Assembly: GCA_027619595.1 (NCBI GenBank)
Contig: JAQCHP010000016.1
Span: forward strand, 1-52,672
From: Planctomycetota bacterium
GTDB lineage: Bacteria; Planctomycetota; Planctomycetia; Pirellulales; Pirellulaceae
Direction: 5' to 3'
DNA: 52,672 nucleotides
Shown here in pieces: positions 9,776 through 17,307 of this stretch. The notes beneath the pieces are model-generated. The model was not told the DNA's origin. It saw only the letters and a program-made list of their open reading frames with translations, and ran no database searches. Made by a program: the position numbers and the translations under genes. How positions within the stretch are numbered: position 1 is the stretch's first letter; every line of letters begins with the position of its first letter.

Positions 9776-9814
9776 GTTAGACCAAGACAGTCTTCGAGTT
9801 AGACCGAGACAGTC
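9776..9814 (+). repeat. 17-bp direct repeat abutting element B
   Basis: GTTAGACCAAGACAGTC (9776-9792) and GTTAGACCGAGACAGTC (9798-9814) differ at one base and are spaced 22 bases apart. The second copy contains the left end of element B, so this may be a slipped or partial duplication of the element border. Confidence 0.55.
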
Positions 9815-9921
9815 ATGGTTTCACGGGAACTTGGTGAAAAAATTGATATTTTCGCCGTCTCGGCAATTCGTCCTAGGCTACGCAAATTTCCCCAAACCAA
9901 ACCCTGTCTTCGGTTCTTGTT
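9808..9921 (+). repeat. 112-bp intergenic repeat element, copy B
   Basis: Left end GACAGTCATGGTTTCACGGG; right end AACCAAACCCTGTC followed by TTCGGTTCTTGTT. Internal blocks TTTCGCCGTCTCGG, CCTAGGCTACG and TTTCCCCAAAC match copies A and C in the same orientation. Copy B is the most diverged at its right terminus. It lies directly left of the long inverted repeat at 9919-10303. Confidence 0.65.
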
Positions 9922-10303
9922 CACAACCAGAACGCGCACCGCGAATTCCCCCCGTCACTGCCGAGCTTGCCTCGGTAGGACGATGTTCACAACCAGAACG
10001 CATTCTTATCGGTTCGAGCATCTACGGTTTGCCGTGAGGCGTCTCTCGCGTTCTCCCGGGTACCAGATTCGCGCGCTCGTCTCCGGAGCTTGCCGGCATG
10101 GCATCGATTCCGATGGAATGCTGAATTCCGGCAAGCTCCTGCGCGTCGCGGTTAAACGACCGTTCATGCGTTTTCTGTTTTTCAGACGAAGCCACCAGAG
10201 ACGAGGAATTCGCGTGGTGGCGCTCTGGTTGTGAACATCGTCCTACCGAGACAAGCTCGGGTAGTGACGGAGAAATTCGCGTGGTGGCGCTCTGGTTGTG
10301 AAC
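9919..10303. repeat. 385-bp long inverted repeat with nested hairpins
   Basis: The left arm (9919-10001) and right arm (10220-10303) are about 83 bases each and roughly 88 percent complementary by eye. Each arm begins and ends with GTTCACAACCAGA(A/G)CGC and has an inner hairpin (CCGAGCTTGCCTCGG on the left, CCGAGACAAGCTCGG on the right) plus the block CTCGGTAGGACGAT. The central 218 bases contain another hairpin: GGAGCTTGCCGG at 10085-10096 pairs with CCGGCAAGCTCC at 10128-10139. No credible gene lies inside. It is flanked by elements B and C in direct orientation, giving a compound structure resembling a non-autonomous mobile unit. Confidence 0.75.
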
Positions 10304-10308
10304 AAAGA

Positions 10309-10421
10309 GACAGTCTTTGTTTCACGCAAGCTAAGGTGCAATAGGGAATTTCGCCATCTTGGTGATTTTCCCCAGGCTATCCAACTCTCCCCAAAACGAA
10401 GACTGTCTACGGTGCTTTCTA
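10309..10421 (+). repeat. 112-bp intergenic repeat element, copy C
   Basis: Left end GACAGTCTTTGTTTCACG; right end AAAACGAAGACTGTC followed by TACGGTGCTTTCT. Shared inner blocks are AATTTCGCCATCTTGG, CCCAGGCTATC and CTCCCCAAAACG. The element encodes the last 25 or so residues of the beta-helix gene that ends at 10331. Confidence 0.7.
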
Positions 10422-11956
10422 GAGCGGCTCCGATTGCTTAACCAAGCGACGGACGGAAGCAAACCGCTCCCGAGCCACCACGGCATTGCCGGTTCCGGCA
10501 CCGGTAACGAGAGGAATGCATCGCCAGTCCAATCGCTGTACAGACGCGCTAAGTCGGCCCCGTCGACCGTGCCGTCTCCCGTCAGGTCGGCGGTGCCACC
10601 CGTCTGCCATTGCCGAAACATGACTGCCGTGTCGGCTCCATCTACGTAGCCATCAGCGGTGAGATCACCCAGCAGCGGCACAAACTCATACGCACCCGCA
10701 TCCCACCCTGCACCCCGTGGTCTCGTCACACCTCGGATGTCAACAAGCACGTTTGGCAACAGGGCGCCTGCGTCGATGGCCGCGGAACCGGGTCGCAACC
10801 GAAAGTCGCGTTGATCCGGCCGCAAAAAGTCCGACGGACCGACCACCGGCGACGTGTCGACAACTCGATTCAACCGCAACCCTTGCGGATCGTAGACGTT
10901 GTTACGCACCTGCAACCCGGGTGCGTTCACTGGGCTCTTGTCGATCTGCCATTCTGTCACATGCTGGCCCGTATCCAGGATATTATTGGCGACCAATAGG
11001 TTCGTGATGGAATCGGTACCACTGATCTCGAGCGCGGCGTCGGCATTATTGAAGACCGTGTTGTGTACCACTTGAACGTTGTTGGCGTCCGATCGTACGA
11101 CAATTCCCGCGCCACCGTGGTTGAACGCCAAGTTGTTGCGGATGATGACATTCTCCAATCGGGCGTGGCCATACGCCGCCACAATGATGCCTGCTCGTTG
11201 TTCGGACTCGTAGGTGATGTTATTCTCAATTACCACATCCTTGATTAATCGCTCAAAGGTGAGCGGATCCTCGCTGCGACGTTGATCGAACACATGGATG
11301 CCATATCCTGTCATTCCGCGTGCTACATTCCCACGCACGACGATATTGGTACCATGGTGGATGTAGTAGCAATGCCCCTGCGTACCTACGGTGTTGCCTT
11401 GAATATCGCACACGTTCCCTTCCAGCAAAACGTTGTGCCCCGACGTGCTGATAGCATCGTACGAGTATCCAGATCCGGTGAATGTATTGTTGACAATCTG
11501 CGTAGTGTTCCGATCGTTGCCCCAAATACCGATGGACTTTCCATTGCGAAAATGCAACCCCTCCACGCGCACGAAATCGGCGTCGACAATAAACGGCCGG
11601 GCCCCATTAGACAGGACGGGAGCCTCGCCAGGATAAGCCGCGATGGTGAGGAACTGGCCGGGTGAGCCACCTTGACCAAAGATCCCACGAATCCACACCT
11701 CCCCCTCATCGTATTCTCCACCGCGCACCAGCACTTGGTCCCCCGCTCGGGCAAGTGTGATCGCATGTTGAATCGAGCGGAACGGTGTCTGCAACGCTCC
11801 GTTCGCAGAATCCGATCCGTTCGTGGCGACGTAGAACACTGCACCCTGCAGCGTCAAGCCCTTTGCGGCCACCCAACCGATTGCTATAAGACTCGACAGC
11901 AGTAGCTTGCACCCTATGCCAGCAAAGCAAACGCGACACGCCTTGACTCTCGACAT
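10331..11956 (-). CDS. Secreted right-handed beta-helix protein with dockerin-like repeats and PEP-CTERM tail
   Basis: 541 residues from the ATG at 11956, which has a strong AAGGAG six bases upstream and begins a clear signal peptide (CKLLLSSLIAIGWVAAKGLT). The mature part opens with FYVATNGSDSANG and RSIQHAITLARAGDQVLVR, typical of pectate-lyase-like and DUF1565 beta-helix proteins, followed by many parallel beta-helix coils (NNTFTGSG, VVIENNITYES, VIIRNNLAFN). Near the end are two calcium-binding dockerin-like loops (DLTADGYVDGADTAVM and DLTGDGTVDGADLARL), then VPEPAMPWWLGSGLLP and an Arg-rich cluster, a PEP-CTERM sorting signal. The last 25 residues come from repeat element C. A polysaccharide-binding or lyase role on the cell surface is likely; catalytic residues cannot be fixed. 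Confidence 0.85.
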   Translation of the reverse strand: MSRVKACRVCFAGIGCKLLLSSLIAIGWVAAKGLTLQGAVFYVATNGSDSANGALQTPFRSIQHAITLARAGDQVLVRGGEYDEGEVWIRGIFGQGGSPGQFLTIAAYPGEAPVLSNGARPFIVDADFVRVEGLHFRNGKSIGIWGNDRNTTQIVNNTFTGSGYSYDAISTSGHNVLLEGNVCDIQGNTVGTQGHCYYIHHGTNIVVRGNVARGMTGYGIHVFDQRRSEDPLTFERLIKDVVIENNITYESEQRAGIIVAAYGHARLENVIIRNNLAFNHGGAGIVVRSDANNVQVVHNTVFNNADAALEISGTDSITNLLVANNILDTGQHVTEWQIDKSPVNAPGLQVRNNVYDPQGLRLNRVVDTSPVVGPSDFLRPDQRDFRLRPGSAAIDAGALLPNVLVDIRGVTRPRGAGWDAGAYEFVPLLGDLTADGYVDGADTAVMFRQWQTGGTADLTGDGTVDGADLARLYSDWTGDAFLSLPVPEPAMPWWLGSGLLPSVAWLSNRSRSRKHRRQSSFWGELDSLGKITKMAKFPIAP

Positions 11957-12313
11957 GGTAAACTCCTTATGCAAAGAGACATGTAGAAATCGACGAGTAA
12001 TAGAGTCCCTTGACACGGCCAAACATTGCACATCGATCCGGCCGGGCATTTCCGGCGGAATTTCGGCGGTCCGAACCAACCCCCCCTTCATTCCTCTACG
12101 GCATGATACGCCAGGTTGGTCAATTCTGCACCATAATGGTATCGTTTTTGCTAGCAGCACTCGGATTCCAACCGAGTAAAAAGCAGAAGACGCTCTTTCC
12201 TCTAAATGCAGAAACGCTTGCAGCGGAACCGAAGTTGACACGTTCGACCAGTTCAGGTAAAAGCCCACGCGATAAGTTTCCGTGCACGCAAAACGAGAAG
12301 GACGTCGATCAGT
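11957..12313. other. Divergent intergenic region
   Basis: This 357-bp stretch separates the beta-helix gene from the flagellar-type operon. It contains the AAGGAG of the former, a small hairpin (ACTCGG-N7-CCGAGT near 12158-12176) and the promoter at 12235-12263 for the latter. No gene is visible in it. Confidence 0.6.
12235..12263 (+). promoter_or_regulatory. Sigma70-type promoter of the flagellar-type operon
   Basis: TTGACA at 12235-12240 and TAAAAG at 12258-12263 are separated by exactly 17 bases. Initiation would be near 12270, about 45 bases before the ATG of the first gene at 12314. The -35 box is perfect and the -10 box matches at four of six positions. Confidence 0.6.
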
Positions 12314-12760
12314 ATGGGACCGCACCTGACATTAACGGAGCGTTTGCAGCGCATGGAACAGGCACTCGGGCAGCAGTGCCAAATGTTGGGAGTACGATTC
12401 GCGGTCGATCGACCATCGATCGTCCATGCCTTTCCCAGTGAATGGGTCGCTCAGCTGATCGAGGGACTGTCGCTCTATGCTTTGTCGACACTCCCGGGCG
12501 CCGGAGACCTATTGATTACCGCAGTACATAGCGTCAACGGACTTGAAGTCGAAGTTGCCGTGTCGCCAAGTACGGAGACTCCTGCAGAGCCAACCGATTG
12601 TGATCTTCAATTGTCGTTGGGCGCATTGCATGAACTGGGTCGGTGCCACGACTTAGCATCCGCCTTGGGTGGGCGGCTTTTTGTACAAGATTGTCCGGAC
12701 GGCGGAACCGCCTATACCTTGACTTTAGGATCGCGGGTCGATGACCAGCGTGTAGCGTAA
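12314..12760 (+). CDS. Degenerate GHKL (histidine-kinase-type ATPase) protein, first gene of the export operon
   Basis: 148 residues. The pattern follows the ATP-binding domain of histidine kinases: WVAQLIEGLSLYALSTLPGAGDLLIT sits where the N box would be, and LGRCHDLASALGGRLFVQDCPDGGTAYTLTL matches the last helix and strand. The N-box Asn and the DxGxG lid are missing, so ATP hydrolysis is doubtful; a structural or protein-binding role is more likely. It is 17 bases ahead of the fliF-like gene and shares its promoter. I know of no standard flagellar gene of this type at this place. Confidence 0.55.
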   Translation: MGPHLTLTERLQRMEQALGQQCQMLGVRFAVDRPSIVHAFPSEWVAQLIEGLSLYALSTLPGAGDLLITAVHSVNGLEVEVAVSPSTETPAEPTDCDLQLSLGALHELGRCHDLASALGGRLFVQDCPDGGTAYTLTLGSRVDDQRVA

Positions 12761-12777
12761 GGCAATTTGCCGTCGGT

Positions 12778-14112
12778 TTGAAAGGGAACAGTCCTATCGT
12801 GTCTGCGCCAAACCATCCCTGCATCGCCTGGGCAAAAAGAACGGGTACGGCCCTAGGGACCCTTACACCCTGGCAACAAGCAGCGATCACTTTGTTTGTC
12901 GCCGGCTTGGGCACGTTCATCTATCTTCAGACCGATGGAGGCAGCCAACTTACGCCCGCTTCCCAGTCATCCGCAAATTCGACCGGCACCCAACGAATGA
13001 CCTCCGCAGATGGAGGTCTGGGCCATCGGCCTCGACCAGCCGGCTCGGTAGAGTCACCTGAATCCAATCAATTGGGAAGGCACACCTGGAAAGTTTTTAA
13101 TTCACTCTCCATTACCGAAATGCCTGCCGTTCTGGAAAAGAAGCGAGTTCATGCTCTGGAGAGTGACCTAGCCGATGCGATTCGACAGATGCCCGTGGTC
13201 GACGATGCGTCCGTGAGTTTCGACGAACGGGCTGTACGTGGCTTGTCGACGCCACGCATGGTCTCCGCAAATGTAATTCTAAAACTCAAGAAAAATTCCG
13301 ATCAGCCCGTCGACAATCATTGGCTGCGGACCATTCGCACGATGGTCGCAGGGAGCGACGTCGATCTACAGGAAGAAAATGTAAGGATCGTGGATTTAAC
13401 GAACGGACGGATTTACACGTCCGACGACGCCAACGGACTGGCCGACGTAGAGTGGGGTAAACTCAACATGAAACGCTCCCAAGAAAAATATTGGGAGGAC
13501 AAGATCGGTCGGGTACTGACGTCTTTACAGGAAGACTTTGAAATTTCAGTTACGGTTAACGACGCGTTCGCCCAGGCTTCGCCCACCGACAACGATGATT
13601 CTCCAGAAACTGACAAAACCCTTCAACGTGGCGAAATAGTAGCCTCCGTCTTCTTGAAACGCGATATTTCACGACTATCGAGCGACTCTCAATGGCAGCA
13701 GCAGCACGCTACGCTGGTCGGAACATTGCAGGCCATGGACCCACGCATGCATGTGAGTATTTTCGCGGTTCCTCGTGAAGAAAGTCCCCAATTGGCGGCT
13801 CAACCGTGGACGCTGCCATGGGCTCAAGGTAAATGGGCAGAGGCAACGGCAAACCGACACCAAAACTGGAACGTAGCCGCGGCGGGAATCGTGTTAATTG
13901 TTATTTGGTCACTTTGCGTCGGGTTTCGGCGCAGACGAATTCGCGCCCAATTGAATGCCCTACGGGCTGAAGCATCGGCTACCTACTACGAGGAGCCAGC
14001 CGAAGAGTTTGTGGAAGAACAAGACCTTGTATCTCGTGTCGGTACGATCGTGCGTGATAATCCTGACGTAGCCGCCCAAGTAATCCACAACTGGATGCGA
14101 AAGGCGGGTTGA
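12778..14112 (+). CDS. fliF: FliF-like MS-ring protein, shortened
   Basis: 444 residues from TTG 12778; GTG 12799 with AAGGGA upstream is an alternative start. The MS ring anchors the flagellar base in the inner membrane and houses the export gate. A first membrane segment (WQQAAITLFVAGLGTFIYL, about 34-52) and a second (WNVAAAGIVLIVIWSLCVGF, about 363-382) bracket the periplasmic part. The YscJ/FliF domain RBM2 is clear (LESDLADAIRQMPVVDDASV, VRIVDLTNGRIY), and an RBM3-like part follows (GEIVASVFLKRDI, DPRMHVSIFAV). RBM1, normally between the first membrane helix and RBM2, is replaced by a Ser/Pro-rich linker. The C-terminus (VGTIVRDNPDVAAQVIHNWM) is the FliG-binding motif. Canonical FliF has about 550 residues. 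Confidence 0.82.
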   Translation: MKGNSPIVSAPNHPCIAWAKRTGTALGTLTPWQQAAITLFVAGLGTFIYLQTDGGSQLTPASQSSANSTGTQRMTSADGGLGHRPRPAGSVESPESNQLGRHTWKVFNSLSITEMPAVLEKKRVHALESDLADAIRQMPVVDDASVSFDERAVRGLSTPRMVSANVILKLKKNSDQPVDNHWLRTIRTMVAGSDVDLQEENVRIVDLTNGRIYTSDDANGLADVEWGKLNMKRSQEKYWEDKIGRVLTSLQEDFEISVTVNDAFAQASPTDNDDSPETDKTLQRGEIVASVFLKRDISRLSSDSQWQQQHATLVGTLQAMDPRMHVSIFAVPREESPQLAAQPWTLPWAQGKWAEATANRHQNWNVAAAGIVLIVIWSLCVGFRRRRIRAQLNALRAEASATYYEEPAEEFVEEQDLVSRVGTIVRDNPDVAAQVIHNWMRKAG

Positions 14113-14115
14113 GAC

Positions 14116-14925
14116 ATGTCGGTAGAGTCAAGCACGCTGCGAAAGATCTCCGTCTTGCTCGAATGCCTCGATGAATCGACAAGAGAATGCGTTATCGCGT
14201 CTCTCGCGACGGAGGAGTTTGAAGGAATCCGCCAGGCGGCCCTCTATGCCGGACCGATCTCGCCGGCAGAACGCCAGGAGGTCCTACGTGAATTTATGGA
14301 CGTCGAGCAAAACGCTCGCGCGGATCGTGTATCTGGAATCGAAATTGAAGCTTCACTGGCGGAGTTATTAGCCGAATCGAATGTCGCCGGCCAAACACGC
14401 GGCGTCAACACGGCGGAAGATAATTCCAATTTCGAGTTTTTGTCGCGGTTGAACGCCAAGCAACTCGCCCGACGCCTCGAGCGCGAGAGTCCCCAAGTCG
14501 CAGCGGTTGTTCTTTCCCAGGTGCCACCGGCCAAAGCATCTGAGATCCTGCACGCCATGTCTCCAGAACGCCAGCAGCTGGTCGTGCAACGACTTGTTGT
14601 TCTGGATGACCAGGATCCGATGGTGCTCGACGCAATACGCTTGGTCCTGGAAAGGGAATTTCCGGAGCAAATTTCACCGAATCGCAAAGTGCAGTCGCCC
14701 GGCTGGAAAACAACACGTGCCATCGTGCAAGCAAGTTCCCCCCCCCTTCGCCGTGAGCTGAATCAGCGTTTGGCGGATCTACAACTGCTGCCTTCCTCGG
14801 TCGACCTGTCTACTAACGACCATGAGAACGCCACTGCATCGTCCAGTCCTGCACGGGAATGGACGCCGCCTTGGCTACAACTATTCGCGGAACAAGAGAA
14901 TCCGTGGTATTTCAAGAGATCCTAA
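14116..14925 (+). CDS. fliG: FliG-like switch protein lacking the C-terminal torque domain
   Basis: 269 residues, four bases after fliF. The N-terminal domain (about 5-65, RKISVLLECLDEST, ISPAERQEVLREFMD) matches the part that binds FliF. The middle domain (about 112-178) is well conserved: FLSRLNAKQLARRLERESPQ, where canonical FliG has EHPQ, then VVLSQVPPAKASEILHAM. After LVLEREF only about 75 residues remain (TTRAIVQASSPPLRREL, then a Ser-rich tail), so the ARM_C and torque-helix module with its charged residues is absent. Usual length is about 330-350. Suggests a C-ring adaptor that does not interact with a stator. Confidence 0.8.
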   Translation: MSVESSTLRKISVLLECLDESTRECVIASLATEEFEGIRQAALYAGPISPAERQEVLREFMDVEQNARADRVSGIEIEASLAELLAESNVAGQTRGVNTAEDNSNFEFLSRLNAKQLARRLERESPQVAAVVLSQVPPAKASEILHAMSPERQQLVVQRLVVLDDQDPMVLDAIRLVLEREFPEQISPNRKVQSPGWKTTRAIVQASSPPLRRELNQRLADLQLLPSSVDLSTNDHENATASSSPAREWTPPWLQLFAEQENPWYFKRS

Positions 14926-15032
14926 TCGGACCTATTTCTTGAAATCGTTCTAATTGGACTTGATTTCCTTCCCGCAATTGACGACAGTCTGCGCCGCGCT
15001 GGGACCACAGTTGTATAGCGGAGGAGGTACGC

Positions 15033-15374
15033 ATGTTCGAATCACCTAAACACGATACGGACATCCATCGTATCGATAGCATGCCCCTGAACTGGTCACC
15101 ACCGAACTTGACTTCCGCCGGTGAGGAACGGGATCCACCCCATTGCCTTGTAACCCTCAGTCTGGGTCGCACAACGGTCAGCACTGCACAAGTTAGTACC
15201 TGGAGCTATGGGACGGTCCTCGCGTGCCCGCAACAAGATGAAGACTTTGTGGACGTTTTGGTAGACGGCAAGAAGATTGGCCGCGGAGTTCCTGTGATCT
15301 GGCAGGATCGACTGTGTGTCCGAATTACGCAACGTACAAATGACGCAATGCTGGAACAACAAGATTTTCGTTGA
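15033..15374 (+). CDS. fliN: FliN-like SpoA-domain protein
   Basis: 113 residues; strong GGAGGAGG seven bases before the ATG. The SpoA domain occupies about 38-105: LVTLSLGRTTVSTAQVSTW, then YGTVLACPQQDEDFVDVLVD and GKKIGRGVPVIWQDRLCVRI, matching the FliN/YscQ pattern (LGRT, VDILVNGK, RGEVV, GVRI). In motors FliN caps the C ring and docks export cargo. No FliM gene accompanies it here. About 107 non-coding bases separate it from fliG. Confidence 0.85.
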   Translation: MFESPKHDTDIHRIDSMPLNWSPPNLTSAGEERDPPHCLVTLSLGRTTVSTAQVSTWSYGTVLACPQQDEDFVDVLVDGKKIGRGVPVIWQDRLCVRITQRTNDAMLEQQDFR

Positions 15375-15425
15375 GGCAATCCAAGTCGGTACCCGCACAT
15401 TACTTGTTTCCCAATCTATCAGCGA

Positions 15426-16076
15426 ATGTTGGCAATCATGCTACAGATGAACCTCCCTCAACTGGCGTCTCATTCGCTCCTTCCTTCAGCGATCTCTTGC
15501 GTGCTTGTGGTCGCAATGACAAGTGTTTGTCCAGCCGACACGGCCGACATCAATCGCTCGTTGACCAGTCGCACCGTCGCCGATCCACAACAAGTCCCCT
15601 TACCTTCCCATCGAACCGAAGTTGTTCGTGAGCCTGTAACTCCATCGCCTGGCAATACCGTTATCCGGCCATTTGATGCGACTCGACGGTCGAACGGCCC
15701 CAACGTGCGCACCACGGGTGGGTTTCTATTGGTCTTAGGGGGACTGCTTTTGGCGGTCTGGCTGACTCGAAACAATCGCAATTCACCGCACACACTGCCG
15801 ACTCCGGTCGCCGAATTCCTCGGCCGAATCCCATTTCCTAACCGTGAGCCGCTGCATCTGTTACGACTAGGCTCAAAACTAGTTCTCATTGCATCGCAAG
15901 GCCAACAGATCCAAACTGTGGCGGAGGTCACCGATCCCGAGGAAGTTCTTCGCCTGACGGAACTCTGTCGTAGTCGACTCAGCGCGCGTCCGCAACGTGA
16001 CGGTCGGCACACCGAAGAAATCCTACAACGGGTCTCCAGAGGCGCCGTTGAGCTGGGAGAAAGGGTCGCATGCTAA
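15426..16076 (+). CDS. fliO: FliO-like export apparatus assembly protein
   Basis: 216 residues from ATG 15426 (ATGs at 15438 and 15447 are also in frame). An N-terminal signal-like segment (LLPSAISCVLVVAMTSVCPA) and a periplasmic linker precede one membrane helix (GGFLLVLGGLLLAVWLT, about 98-114). The cytoplasmic C-terminal domain carries IPFPNREPLHLLRLGSKLVL and IQTVAEVTDPEEVLRL, the FliO pattern. FliO assists FliP pentamer formation. It overlaps fliP by seven bases. Confidence 0.75.
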   Translation: MLAIMLQMNLPQLASHSLLPSAISCVLVVAMTSVCPADTADINRSLTSRTVADPQQVPLPSHRTEVVREPVTPSPGNTVIRPFDATRRSNGPNVRTTGGFLLVLGGLLLAVWLTRNNRNSPHTLPTPVAEFLGRIPFPNREPLHLLRLGSKLVLIASQGQQIQTVAEVTDPEEVLRLTELCRSRLSARPQRDGRHTEEILQRVSRGAVELGERVAC

Positions 16077-16993
16077 CACTCCTATTATTCGACTCGCAGC
16101 ATGATCTACGATTGAAGCCAACTTTTGCGCCCAGGTTGTTCCACGCCGCTATTGCTTTTCTTATCCTGAGCGGCGTACCGAGTCATGGACAATCGCCGAC
16201 GGACGACCAAAAGGCGACCAGCGCCGCTGCGACGGTGAACGACGCGACTGAGCAAACGCTGCCGATTTCGCCAACCGCCGGCATATCGCAGGTTGTCTCC
16301 GAATCGATGGGGACTTGGCAGAGCGCAGGCCTGACGTCCACGCTGCGGAGTGCAGCCACGTTGGGTGCGCTCAGTTTGGCTCCTGCCGCCTTACTCCTCA
16401 CGACCAGCTTTGTTCGTCTTTCGATTGTACTCGGTCTCCTGCGCCAGGCATTGGGAGGCGCGAACCTCCCTTCCCAACAAGTCGTCACGGCGCTCACGCT
16501 TTGCTTGACGCTATTGGTCATGCAGCCAACCTGGACCAAAGTATATCGCGAAGCAATTGCTCCCTATTCCGAAGGTACTTCCGAGGAATTCGATTGGAAG
16601 GTAGCTTGGAATCGTGGAGTGCGTCCGATCCGCGATTTCATGAGCCATCAAATCCAGTTGGCGAACAACGAGGCCGACGTGCTTATGTTCGCACGCTACG
16701 CTCAGGAGGACACTAACGCATCGCCGCAGACCTATGAAGAAGTACCGTTAACCGCGTTGCTGCCGGCATTTGTCTTGAGCGAACTCAAGACAGCCTTTCT
16801 ACTTGGGTTCCAAATCTACCTTCCGTTCCTTGTCGTGGATCTCGTCGTGGCAAGTGTCACGACTTCGGTCGGTATGATGATGCTTCCTCCGGCGATGGTG
16901 TCACTTCCGATTAAGCTCTTGCTATTTGTTTTAGTGGACGGTTGGCATTTGGTCGTCGGTATGTTGCTCGATAGCTTTCAGACACTCCCCTAG
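16070..16993 (+). CDS. fliP: FliP flagellar-type export gate protein
   Basis: 307 residues with a signal sequence (HAAIAFLILSGVPSHGQSP), as in canonical FliP. The family signatures are intact: SLAPAALLLTTSFVRLSIVL (first helix), the LPSQQVVTALTLCLTLLVM helix, VRPIRDFMSHQ, then LLPAFVLSELKTAFLLGFQI and MMMLPPAMVSLPIKLLLFVL. FliP pentamers form the export pore with FliQ and FliR. Of all the operon members this is among the best conserved, arguing that export function is under selection. Starts within the end of fliO. Confidence 0.95.
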   Translation: MLTLLLFDSQHDLRLKPTFAPRLFHAAIAFLILSGVPSHGQSPTDDQKATSAAATVNDATEQTLPISPTAGISQVVSESMGTWQSAGLTSTLRSAATLGALSLAPAALLLTTSFVRLSIVLGLLRQALGGANLPSQQVVTALTLCLTLLVMQPTWTKVYREAIAPYSEGTSEEFDWKVAWNRGVRPIRDFMSHQIQLANNEADVLMFARYAQEDTNASPQTYEEVPLTALLPAFVLSELKTAFLLGFQIYLPFLVVDLVVASVTTSVGMMMLPPAMVSLPIKLLLFVLVDGWHLVVGMLLDSFQTLP

Positions 16994-17026
16994 GCCAGAT
17001 CCTCGACAAGACCAGGGCATCAACTC

Positions 17027-17299
17027 ATGGATGTATCGACTCACTTAGACATGTGCAGGCAAGCCCTTTGGTGCGCATTGATGGTCGCCGGCCCGTTGCT
17101 ACTGGCGGCAATAGGGGGAGGAACCCTGGCCAGCGCACTTCAAGCGGCCCTACGCGTCAACGATCCAACGCCGTTACTGATCGTGCGGATCATCGCAACT
17201 GCCGCCACGCTTGTGGTGCTCATGCCATGGCTACTTGATCGACTGTCGCAATTTGCTGCCGTAGCCTGGGGAACCCCGACACTCCTGGTCGGGCACTGA
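17027..17299 (+). CDS. fliQ: FliQ export gate subunit
   Basis: 90 residues with two hydrophobic helices (LMVAGPLLLAAIGGGTLASA and IVRIIATAATLVVLMPWLL) joined by the short LQAALRVNDPTP loop, which matches the FliQ/SpaQ loop (QA-T-QxNE-T). Four FliQ subunits wrap the FliP-FliR core. Length is standard. Eight bases separate it from fliR. Confidence 0.9.
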   Translation: MDVSTHLDMCRQALWCALMVAGPLLLAAIGGGTLASALQAALRVNDPTPLLIVRIIATAATLVVLMPWLLDRLSQFAAVAWGTPTLLVGH

Positions 17300-17307
17300 G
17301 GCACACC

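Noticed and set aside
9815-10234. A 139-codon open frame across element B and the long inverted repeat
   Set aside because: It is composed of the repeat arms and hairpins, has Arg-rich composition and no protein-like pattern; the structure explains the openness.
11957-12325. N-terminal extension of the beta-helix protein to 12325
   Set aside because: It would bury a strong AAGGAG and signal-peptide start at 11956 and overlap the opposite promoter and gene start.
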